DNA of 5,013 nucleotides. Origin: an uncultured Caulobacteraceae bacterium. GTDB lineage: Bacteria; Pseudomonadota; Alphaproteobacteria; Caulobacterales; TH1-2. A model generated the notes under the pieces. The model worked only from the letters and a program-made list of their open reading frames with translations. It did no database searches and was not told where the DNA came from. Positions 1 to 5,013 of the stretch are shown here, piece by piece (position 1 is the stretch's first letter; every line of letters begins with the position of its first letter). Made by a program: the position numbers and the translations under genes. Location: the NCBI GenBank assembly GCA_937967425.1, contig CALBST010000115.1, forward strand, positions 1 to 5,013, read 5' to 3'.

Positions 1-135
1 TCGGCTCGAACCCTGGCCATTCCGCTCCTGTTCCGGCCCTTCGCATAGATCAGACATATTTGTGGTGCGGGCGAGGGATTTGCGTTTGACGTGCGTAGCT
101 TCAGTGCGCGCTGGGCGCTTATCTCGGGGACAGGC
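1..135. other. Lead-in region before the PepSY gene, possible end of an upstream gene
   Basis: No complete gene is visible here. On the + strand, frame 1 is open from the window edge to a TAG at 46-48 and would encode a 15-residue tail ending LLFRPFA, which could be the C-terminus of a truncated upstream gene. On the - strand, an ATG at 20-18 is preceded by AGGAG (bases 29-25) four bases upstream, so a divergent gene starting at the window edge is an alternative. The two readings conflict and neither can be settled from this window. The stretch 45-65 is AT-richer than its surroundings and may hold a promoter, but I found no -35/-10 pair with acceptable spacing for the PepSY gene. Confidence 0.3.
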
Positions 136-849
136 ATGCGCATCGCGCAGGTGGCGTCGTTTCTTCACAAATGGCTGGCGCTCATCATTGGCATCCAGAT
201 CTTCGTTTGGATCGCGACCGGTCTTTTCTTCACAATCGTTCCGATCGAGCAAGTGCGCAGCGAACACCGTTTGCGCGAACTGGCCCCGCTGACGCTCACC
301 GCCGAAGATGTCGCCGCAATTCCGCCCGCCCTGCAAAGCGGCGACACGCGCCCGATCCGTCTGACGCTTGAGAACCGTCCGGAGGGCGCGCGCATCGTTG
401 CCGATTATGCCGATGGAAGCGCCGCGCTCTTCGATGGCCGCACCGGCGCGCAATTGTCGCCGCTCAGCGAAGAGACTGCACTTGCGATAGCGCGCGCGCG
501 GATCAACACGACCTCCCCGGTCCGCGCCGCTAGATTGGTGACAACCGAGAGCACCGAATATCGCGGCGCGTTGCCGGCGTGGCGGATCGAGTTCGATGAA
601 GCGCAAAAGCTCGCGGTCTATGTCGCTGCGAACACCGGCCAGGTGACGGCGCGGCGATCCGAACTTTGGCGCGTCTATGACACGCTATGGGCGCTTCACA
701 TCATGGACTATCGCGACCACGAGAACTTCAATCATCTGCCGATCATCGTCGTGTCGTTGCTGGCGCTCTTATCGACCATCGCGGGGATTATGCTGATCCC
801 CTACCGCTTCCGCTGGCGGCGCAAGAAGCCCGCTAAGGCAGCGGCTTGA
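136..849 (+). CDS. PepSY domain-containing two-helix inner-membrane protein
   Basis: A 237-residue protein anchored in the inner membrane by two helices, with a periplasmic PepSY-like region between them. Helix 1 (about residues 14-35) follows the HKW motif (11-13) typical of PepSY-associated transmembrane proteins. Helix 2 (about 201-223) is followed by an Arg/Lys-rich cytoplasmic tail (RFRWRRKKPAK). The middle carries a PepSY-type strand-helix-strand pattern, including PAWRIEF and VYVAANTGQV, then the family-like ELWRVYDTLWALHIMDY before helix 2. I chose the ATG at 136 because GGGGA lies at 126-130 with a 5-base gap and because the family starts shortly before HKW. A GTG at 91 would add 15 residues and has a poorer ribosome-binding site. 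PepSY membrane proteins are often linked to metal uptake, to TonB-dependent receptors or to electron transfer, but the exact role here is unknown. The gene converges on and overlaps the methyltransferase gene by 17 bp. Confidence 0.85.
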   Translation: MRIAQVASFLHKWLALIIGIQIFVWIATGLFFTIVPIEQVRSEHRLRELAPLTLTAEDVAAIPPALQSGDTRPIRLTLENRPEGARIVADYADGSAALFDGRTGAQLSPLSEETALAIARARINTTSPVRAARLVTTESTEYRGALPAWRIEFDEAQKLAVYVAANTGQVTARRSELWRVYDTLWALHIMDYRDHENFNHLPIIVVSLLALLSTIAGIMLIPYRFRWRRKKPAKAAA

Positions 850-1489
850 CTGCGCGGTAGAGCGAGATCGATCCGGTCGGCGTCGGTATCACAAGGCGCT
901 CTTCAACCCCATCGAAGCCCGCTTGCACGAGGAGCGCTGGGAGCACGCCGCGCGCATTGGGTTCGGTGTTCTCGAACCCGTCGAGGTTTTGCACCTGTTT
1001 GAAGAGCTGGCGCATCAGCGGGGTGCGCTGGAGGCCATAGTCGCAGAGATGAAATACGCCGCCCGGCTTTAGCGCATCGAGGATCGCCTCGAAGCCGCTT
1101 CGTTTCTCGGCCATCGGGACTTGGTGAAAGACCAGACTTGAATAGACTTTGTCGGCGTCACGCATCTGGCGCGCGGCGTCACGCGCAAAGCCGGTCAAGA
1201 GCACGATATCGTCGATGCGGCCGCGCATCTTCTTCTCGGCGCGCGCGAGAACATCGGGATCGGGATCGAGACCGACCAGACGCGCGCCTGGCGCCCGCGC
1301 CTTCAGCGCAAGCAACATCGTGCCGGTGCCACAGCCCACATCAAGGATGAGTTCGCCGCTCTGGGGGGCGATCGCGTCGAGTAATGCGCGCCGCCAGCGC
1401 CCCTCTCGCGTCGCAATCGCGATGGCGGTGTCGTAGAAGCCGGTCCATTCGGCGCGCCCAAGTGCTGGCGTGAAACCTTGCTCGCTCAC
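833..1489 (-). CDS. Class I SAM-dependent methyltransferase, substrate unknown
   Basis: A 218-residue soluble protein with the Rossmann-fold methyltransferase motifs in order. Motif I is LILDVGCGTG (residues 47-56). The acidic end of strand 2 is LVGLDPDP, with D75 expected to bind the SAM ribose. Motif II is around DADKVYSSLVFHQV (111-124), and the post-motif ALKPGGVFHLCDYG (139-152) follows. It resembles the broad UbiE/Methyltransf_11 group. The only cysteines are in motif I and at 149, so it lacks the set of conserved cysteines expected of the arsenite methylase ArsM. The start is GTG, chosen because AGGGGG sits 5 bases upstream and directly follows the ATPase stop codon. The 11-bp gap implies co-transcription and probably translational coupling with the ATPase, so induction by copper is likely. 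The sequence does not reveal the substrate. The 3' end overlaps the convergent PepSY gene. Confidence 0.88.
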   Translation of the reverse strand: MSEQGFTPALGRAEWTGFYDTAIAIATREGRWRRALLDAIAPQSGELILDVGCGTGTMLLALKARAPGARLVGLDPDPDVLARAEKKMRGRIDDIVLLTGFARDAARQMRDADKVYSSLVFHQVPMAEKRSGFEAILDALKPGGVFHLCDYGLQRTPLMRQLFKQVQNLDGFENTEPNARGVLPALLVQAGFDGVEERLVIPTPTGSISLYRAVKPLP

Positions 1490-1503
1490 CCTTGCCCCCT
1501 TCA
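1490..1503 (-). promoter_or_regulatory. Ribosome-binding site of the methyltransferase at the ATPase stop codon
   Basis: Read on the - strand, the ATPase stop TGA is followed at once by AGGGGGCAAGG and then the GTG start. The AGGGGG run is a good Shine-Dalgarno sequence with a 5-base gap and abuts the stop codon. This supports the GTG start and suggests that ribosomes finishing the ATPase re-initiate on the methyltransferase. Confidence 0.65.
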
Positions 1504-3906
1504 GAGCTGCACCCGGCCAAGCCGCAGCGCATTGACGATGACGCTCACTGACGAGAGCGCCATCGCAAGGCTTGCAAGCTGCGGTGACAGCGTCCAGCCC
1601 AACGCCGGATAAAGTACGCCCGCCGCGATCGGCACGCCGGCGCCGTTGTAGACAAACGAGAGCCAGAGGTTCTGGCGAATGTTGCGCATGGTGGCGACCG
1701 AGAGCTTCAGCGCGCGTGCAACGCCGGTGAGATCGCCCTTCACGAGCGTGACGCCCGCGCTTTCCATGGCGACATCGGCGCCGGTGCCCATGGCGATGCC
1801 GACATCGGCGGTCGCGAGTGCTGGAGCATCATTGATGCCGTCGCCGGCCATGGCCACACGCCGGCCCGCGGCTTTGAGTTCGCTGACGAGTTCTGCCTTG
1901 TGTTCCGGCTTCACGTTGGCGCGGATATCGGATTCAACGAAACCCAATTTGCGTCCGACGGCGAGCGCGGTGCCGGGCGCATCGCCTGTCGCCATGATCA
2001 CCCGCACGCCCGCGCGCCGCAGCATATCGAGAGCGGCGCCTGCACTCTCCTTGATCGGATCGGCGACGACGACGTAGCCCAAGAGTTTCGACGCGTCGGC
2101 TAAGAACATGACCGTGGCGCCGTCCTTGACCCGCGCCTCTTCGGCGGCGTCTCGCACGGCCGCGATCTCAATACCGCGGTCCGTCATCAGATCTTCGTTG
2201 CCTAAGACGTAGAGCGCGCCTTCGATCTCACCCTCAATGCCCTTGCCGCTGATGGCGTTGAACTTGGCAACCGGGCGAATGACGGCGCCGCTCTGCGTCG
2301 CGCCGGCAATGATCGCCGTCGCCAGCGGATGTTCGCTGCCGGCCTCCAAGCTTGCGGCGACGGCGAGTACATTCTTCCAATCCCCTGCCGTGCTGGTGGC
2401 GCGGATAAAGACCGGTTTGCCTTCGGTGAGCGTGCCGGTTTTGTCGACGATCAGCGTGTCGACCTTTTCAAGCGTCTCCAAAGCCGCCGCATCGCGCACC
2501 AACACACCTGCCTGCGCCGCGCGTCCGACGCCGACCATGATCGACATCGGCGTCGCCAGACCCAAAGCACAGGGGCACGCGATGATGAGAACGCCGACAG
2601 CGGTTAGAAGCGCGTAAGAAAGCCGAGGTTCAGGACCGACGGCGCCCCAAACCAAAGCCGCGATGAAGGCGATCGCGATCACGGTGGGCACGAACCACGC
2701 CGAGACTTGGTCGGCGAGCCGCTGGATGGGCGCGCGAGACCGCTGGGCTTGGGCCACCATCTGGACGATGCGGGCAAGCAGGGTTTCAGCGCCGACGCGT
2801 TGGGCCTCCATGATGAAGCTGCCGCGCCCATTGAGCGTGCCGCCGGCGAGCTTGGCGCCCTTTTCTTTCTCGACGGGAATTGGCTCGCCGGTGAGCATGG
2901 ATTCATCGACCGCGCTCGATCCTTCGACAACGACGCCGTCGACGGGCACACGCTCGCCAGGGCGCACACGCAGGCGATCGCCGGCGCGCACCATGTCGAG
3001 CAAGACATCTTCTTCCCGCCCATCAGCGCCAACACGGCGCGCCGTGTCGGGCGTCAGCTTTAAGAGCGCGCGGATCGCGTGCGAGGTGCGCGAGCGGGCG
3101 CGAAGTTCAAGCACCTGGCCCAAGAGCACGAGCGTGGTGATGATCGCTGCCGGTTCGAAATAGACCGGCACGCCCATCTCGGTGCGGAAGCCCGCCGGAA
3201 TAAGACCAGGCAAGAGCATCGCAAAGAGCGAGTAAGCGAAAGCCACGCCAACGCCCAAAGCGATCAGCGTGAACATGTTGAGGTTGCGCGTGCGGATAGA
3301 ATTCCAGCCGCGCTCGAAGAAAGGCCAGCCGGCCCACAAGACGACCGGCGCCGCCAAGGCAAGCTGGAGCCATTGATTCAAACCGCCATGCAGGAATGAC
3401 GGCAAGAAGCCCGCGTGTCCGCCCATTTCGAGCGCGAGCAATGGCACGCTCAAACCGGCGCTGATCCAGAAGCGGCGCGTCATGTCGGCAAGCTCTGGAT
3501 TGTCGCCGTCGTCAGCGCTTGGGGTCATCGGCTCAAGCGCCATCCCGCAGATCGGGCACGAGCCTGGACCATCGCGCACGATTTCGGGATGCATCGGGCA
3601 GGTCCACTGCGTGCCGGCGGGCACGCTTGCGGGATCAACCGCGGGCGCGCCATGCATGGCGTGGGCGTCATGCCCCGCGTGCGCACTGCAGCAGCTCGCG
3701 GCGGCGGCCTTGGTGTATTTCGCTGGATCGGCGGCGAACTTGGTTTTGCAGCCGGCGCTGCAGAACAAGACCTCGGCGCCGTCGTGCGTGAGGCGGTGCG
3801 GCGTATCGGGCTTCACATTCATGCCGCAGACCGGATCAGTGAGTTTAGGCGCCGCGGCGGCGGCGTCATGATTGTGATGAGCGTGCGGAGGATGAGGCGA
3901 TGACAT
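1501..3906 (-). CDS. copA: P1B-type Cu+ (or Ag+) exporting ATPase with YHS and metal-binding N-terminal domains
   Basis: An 801-residue inner-membrane pump that uses ATP to move Cu+ (or Ag+) from the cytoplasm to the periplasm. The N-terminus is His-rich (HPPHAHHNH, 5-13). It is followed by a YHS domain (about 22-67; DPVCGM 24-29, C49, C53), a short SCC plus His/Met-rich linker (71-86), and a heavy-metal-binding motif (about 101-127; [17 protein letters not shown]). No ferredoxin-like HMA domain with CxxC is present. The catalytic core is intact: TGE in the actuator domain (339-341), the CPC metal site (444-446), the phosphorylated D488 in DKTGTLTEG, the SEHPLA nucleotide-site motif (524-529) and GDGINDAP (688-695). 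YN (753-754) and MALSS (782-786) in the last two helices are the P1B-1 signature for Cu+/Ag+. Eight membrane helices are expected. The ATG at 3906 has no adjacent Shine-Dalgarno sequence (see the leader hairpin). A CueR-type promoter lies upstream. Cu+ versus Ag+ cannot be separated from sequence alone. Confidence 0.96.
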   Translation of the reverse strand: MSSPHPPHAHHNHDAAAAAPKLTDPVCGMNVKPDTPHRLTHDGAEVLFCSAGCKTKFAADPAKYTKAAAASCCSAHAGHDAHAMHGAPAVDPASVPAGTQWTCPMHPEIVRDGPGSCPICGMALEPMTPSADDGDNPELADMTRRFWISAGLSVPLLALEMGGHAGFLPSFLHGGLNQWLQLALAAPVVLWAGWPFFERGWNSIRTRNLNMFTLIALGVGVAFAYSLFAMLLPGLIPAGFRTEMGVPVYFEPAAIITTLVLLGQVLELRARSRTSHAIRALLKLTPDTARRVGADGREEDVLLDMVRAGDRLRVRPGERVPVDGVVVEGSSAVDESMLTGEPIPVEKEKGAKLAGGTLNGRGSFIMEAQRVGAETLLARIVQMVAQAQRSRAPIQRLADQVSAWFVPTVIAIAFIAALVWGAVGPEPRLSYALLTAVGVLIIACPCALGLATPMSIMVGVGRAAQAGVLVRDAAALETLEKVDTLIVDKTGTLTEGKPVFIRATSTAGDWKNVLAVAASLEAGSEHPLATAIIAGATQSGAVIRPVAKFNAISGKGIEGEIEGALYVLGNEDLMTDRGIEIAAVRDAAEEARVKDGATVMFLADASKLLGYVVVADPIKESAGAALDMLRRAGVRVIMATGDAPGTALAVGRKLGFVESDIRANVKPEHKAELVSELKAAGRRVAMAGDGINDAPALATADVGIAMGTGADVAMESAGVTLVKGDLTGVARALKLSVATMRNIRQNLWLSFVYNGAGVPIAAGVLYPALGWTLSPQLASLAMALSSVSVIVNALRLGRVQL

Positions 3907-3942
3907 GGGGCTTACGCACGGCGCGCGTGCGTCCTTTTGTTT
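3907..3942 (-). promoter_or_regulatory. ATPase mRNA leader: hairpin between a purine-rich Shine-Dalgarno and the start codon
   Basis: Read on the - strand, the leader runs AAACAAAAGG, then ACGCACG-CGCGC-CGTGCGT, then AAGCCCC and the ATG. The two 7-base arms (plus-strand 3914-3920 and 3926-3932) are perfectly complementary around a 5-base loop. In linear sequence the AAAAGG(A) is about 26 bases from the ATG, too far for normal initiation. With the hairpin folded, only 7 bases separate them. The structure could therefore bridge the ribosome-binding site, or act as a translational control element. On the + strand the same hairpin is followed by CCTTTTGTTT and could look like a weak terminator, but no + strand gene ends there. 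Confidence 0.45.
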
Positions 3943-3948
3943 GCGATC

Positions 3949-3977
3949 TTGCGGCAGAGCCTAATCCTTCCCATAAT
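3949..3977 (+). promoter_or_regulatory. Candidate promoter of the CueR-like regulator gene
   Basis: A -35-like TTGCGG (3949-3954) is followed 17 bp later by CATAAT (3972-3977), which differs from the -10 consensus at one position. Transcription would start near 3984, about 35 bases before the regulator's ATG. The -10 box lies inside the CueR-type palindrome, so bound regulator should block polymerase here, giving autorepression. The -35 match is weak, so this is less certain than the facing promoter. Confidence 0.5.
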
Positions 3978-3988
3978 GGGAAGGTCAA
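3958..3988 (-). promoter_or_regulatory. MerR-type promoter of the copper ATPase operon, 19-bp spacer
   Basis: On the - strand the -35 box is TTGACC (3988-3983) and the -10 box is TAGGCT (3963-3958). They are separated by exactly 19 bp (3982-3964), longer than the usual 17. Promoters activated by MerR-family proteins have such 19-20 bp spacers, which the metal-loaded activator distorts to realign the boxes. The palindromic operator fills the spacer. Transcription should start near 3951, giving a leader of about 45 bases before the ATPase ATG. Confidence 0.82.
3966..3984. promoter_or_regulatory. CueR/HmrR-type operator, perfect 19-bp palindrome
   Basis: The sequence CCTTCCCAT-A-ATGGGAAGG has two perfect 9-bp arms around a single central base. 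It matches the CCTTCC...GGAAGG core known for CueR/HmrR operators at copper ATPase genes. It lies between the ATPase -35 and -10 boxes and overlaps the last two bases of the -35 box. It also covers the candidate -10 box of the regulator's own promoter. The regulator encoded next door is the obvious ligand, by analogy with the family. Confidence 0.88.
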
Positions 3989-4018
3989 GCGGCAAAAAAC
4001 TGGAGCGATTTGAGCATC

Positions 4019-4441
4019 ATGAACATTGGCGATGCAGCCGAGCGCTCTGGAGTGTCGGCCAAAATGATCCGCTATTACGAGGAGATCGGCCTCATCAAGA
4101 TGAGCCGGCGCGCCAACGGCTATCGCGACTACGACGACAACGACGTGAGCGTGCTGCAATTCATCCGGCGCACGCGTGATCTTGGCTTCTCGCTGGATGA
4201 AGTCGCAAATCTCTTGGCGCTGTGGCGCGACCGCAGGCGTCCATCGCGCGAGGTCAAGAAGCTTGCTTCCCAACACATCGAAGACCTTGAGCGGCGCATG
4301 CGCGAAATGCGCGCCGTCGTGAAGACGCTGCGCACGCTTGCCGATCATTGTCACGGCGACGAGAGATCGGAGTGTCCGATCCTTGACGACTTTGCGTCGG
4401 CGCCGGCGAAGAAGGCGTCCCGCAGGCGCGCGCACGCCTGA
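4019..4441 (+). CDS. cueR: MerR-family copper-responsive transcriptional regulator (CueR/HmrR type)
   Basis: A 140-residue cytoplasmic activator that senses monovalent metal ions and switches on the divergent ATPase promoter. The N-terminal MerR winged helix-turn-helix is plain: MNIGDAAERSGVSAKMIRYYEEIGLI (first 26 residues, split as MNIGDAAERSGVS and AKMIRYYEEIGLI), with NGYRDY at 33-38 in the wing. A dimerisation coiled coil runs from about 76 to 108. The C-terminal metal loop HCHGDERSECPIL has C111 and C119 seven residues apart, matching C112 and C120 of E. coli CueR. S76 in PSREVK corresponds to the serine that marks sensors of +1 ions. These features exclude MerR, ZntR and SoxR subtypes. 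ATG 4019 fits the family start, with GAG at 4012-4014 just upstream. A TTG at 4010 behind GGAG (4002-4005) would add three residues and cannot be ruled out. The Arg/Lys-rich tail (KKASRRRAHA) is unremarkable. HmrR is an equally valid name. Confidence 0.94.
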   Translation: MNIGDAAERSGVSAKMIRYYEEIGLIKMSRRANGYRDYDDNDVSVLQFIRRTRDLGFSLDEVANLLALWRDRRRPSREVKKLASQHIEDLERRMREMRAVVKTLRTLADHCHGDERSECPILDDFASAPAKKASRRRAHA

Positions 4442-4469
4442 GCGCGCGCTTGAACGTAAGTGCGTGCGG

Positions 4470-4958
4470 TCAGCGCGCCGGATAGTGCGAGAATACACTG
4501 CGTTCGCCGCCGGAGGTGAAGGCCATCACATCGTAGGCTTCATTACCCCCGCCGGGTTGCTCCATGCCGGGCGAGCCCAGCGGCATGGCGCCGACGGCGA
4601 TGCCGGCAATTGCTGGACGCTCGTCTAGCATACGCACCACATCCGCCAGCGGCACGTGTCCTTCGACAACATAATCGCCGACGATCGCGGTATGACACGA
4701 GGCAAGATCAGCGGGCACGCCGCGCGCGGTCTTGAATGCCGCCAGATCGGGATCGTCAGTGCTTGTCACGATGAAGCGCCCGCTCGCGCGCATCTGTTCG
4801 GTCCAGGCCTCGCAACACCCGCATCCGGGATTGCGGCGCACCGCCATTGGCACGGGCGCGGCCGCCGCTTGAGTGCAGCCGGCGATGGCGAGCGCGGTCA
4901 GCGATCCGACGCCTATGAGGAGCGCACGGCGTGTGTGTCGAAGGGCGGAGATGTTCAT
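4470..4958 (-). CDS. DUF411 family metal-binding lipoprotein
   Basis: A 162-residue exported protein of the DUF411 family, often found beside copper-resistance genes and presumed to bind metal in the envelope. The N-terminus has Arg residues (RHTRR, 7-11), a hydrophobic stretch (12-26) and a lipobox IAGC with C28 as the likely lipidated residue. A Tat-like RR is present, but the full twin-arginine consensus is not. The mature part begins with the family's PGCGCCEAW motif (44-52; C46, C48, C49). It continues with a conserved SCHTAIV (C88, H89), VVEGHVP (97-103) and MPLGSPGME (125-133), all typical of DUF411. I chose the ATG at 4958 because it starts directly before the signal sequence. An in-frame ATG at 5009 behind AGGG would add 17 polar residues that spoil the signal peptide. 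The gene converges on the regulator with a 28-bp gap. A TATAGT (4991-4986) could be its -10 box, but the -35 falls at the window edge. No CueR-type palindrome is visible upstream. Confidence 0.88.
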   Translation of the reverse strand: MNISALRHTRRALLIGVGSLTALAIAGCTQAAAAPVPMAVRRNPGCGCCEAWTEQMRASGRFIVTSTDDPDLAAFKTARGVPADLASCHTAIVGDYVVEGHVPLADVVRMLDERPAIAGIAVGAMPLGSPGMEQPGGGNEAYDVMAFTSGGERSVFSHYPAR

Positions 4959-5013
4959 GGTCGGTTGGGCCTTGCCTATTCTCACACTATACGCACGGAG
5001 GGCTCCCATCCCT

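Noticed and set aside
86..123. TTGACG at 86-91 as a -35 box for the PepSY gene
   Set aside because: Bases 16-18 downstream are GC-rich with no -10-like hexamer; the nearest TTATC is about 26 bases away.
62..292. A 76-codon + strand open frame overlapping the start of the PepSY gene
   Set aside because: It is a frame-shifted shadow with Arg/Ser-rich composition and no good ribosome-binding site, and it overlaps a well-supported gene.
3415..3903. Long open frames on the + strand opposite the ATPase (also 1679-2077, 2663-3163)
   Set aside because: GC-rich codon use on the - strand leaves open antisense frames. The translations are Arg/Ala/Ser-rich with no motifs, while the ATPase frame is intact throughout.
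3914..3942. Rho-independent terminator on the + strand (7-bp stem followed by CCTTTTGTTT)
   Set aside because: No + strand gene ends upstream of it, the T-run is interrupted, and it lies in the leader of the - strand ATPase. The leader-hairpin reading explains it better.
4431..4468. CGCACGC (4431-4437) and GCGTGCG (4462-4468) enclosing AGCGCGCGCT, a possible bidirectional terminator between the regulator and DUF411 genes
   Set aside because: The arms are only 7 bp with a 24-base loop, there is no T-run on either strand, and such short GC inverted repeats are expected by chance in this GC-rich DNA.
3866..4498. A 210-codon open frame on the - strand spanning the regulator and the intergenic region
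   Set aside because: It is the antisense shadow of the CueR-like gene, crosses the promoters and operator, and its translation shows no recognisable domain. The + strand frame has clear MerR motifs.
1..5013. CRISPR arrays, insertion sequences, tRNA or rRNA genes, att sites
   Set aside because: I saw no regularly spaced repeats, transposase motifs, terminal inverted repeats or RNA gene signatures on either strand. The window is filled by five ordinary coding genes and one regulatory region.

Overview
The window is a GC-rich, densely coded stretch of bacterial chromosome. Its centre is a copper (or silver) export and sensing locus. The GC content, the CueR/HmrR-type regulator divergent from a YHS-type copper ATPase, and the DUF411 lipoprotein together suggest an alphaproteobacterium, perhaps of the Caulobacterales/Hyphomonadaceae type. 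That placement is inferred from style; no rRNA or other phylogenetic marker is present.

Layout from left to right: bases 1-135 are a mostly non-coding lead-in that may hold the last codons of an upstream gene. A two-helix PepSY-domain membrane protein follows on the + strand (136-849). It converges on, and overlaps by 17 bp, a class I SAM-dependent methyltransferase on the - strand (833-1489). That gene lies 11 bp downstream of an 801-residue P1B-type Cu+ ATPase (1501-3906, - strand), so the two are probably one transcript. A 112-bp regulatory region (3907-4018) separates the ATPase from a divergent MerR-family regulator of the CueR/HmrR type (4019-4441, + strand). A DUF411 lipoprotein on the - strand (4470-4958) converges on the regulator.

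The regulatory region can be read in detail. A perfect 19-bp palindrome (CCTTCCCAT-A-ATGGGAAGG, 3966-3984) lies almost wholly within the 19-bp spacer of a promoter facing the ATPase (TTGACC / TAGGCT), which is the MerR-family design. The same palindrome covers the likely -10 box of the regulator's own promoter, which suggests autorepression. The ATPase leader has a GC-rich hairpin between a purine-rich AAAAGG(A) and the start codon. Folding would bring the two to a normal ribosome-binding distance.

Working model (inference): cytoplasmic Cu+ binds the CueR-like sensor through C111 and C119. The sensor then remodels the ATPase promoter, and the ATPase pumps Cu+ across the inner membrane. The DUF411 lipoprotein may bind metal in the envelope. 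The methyltransferase is a co-transcribed partner of unknown substrate. The PepSY protein may or may not belong to the same response.
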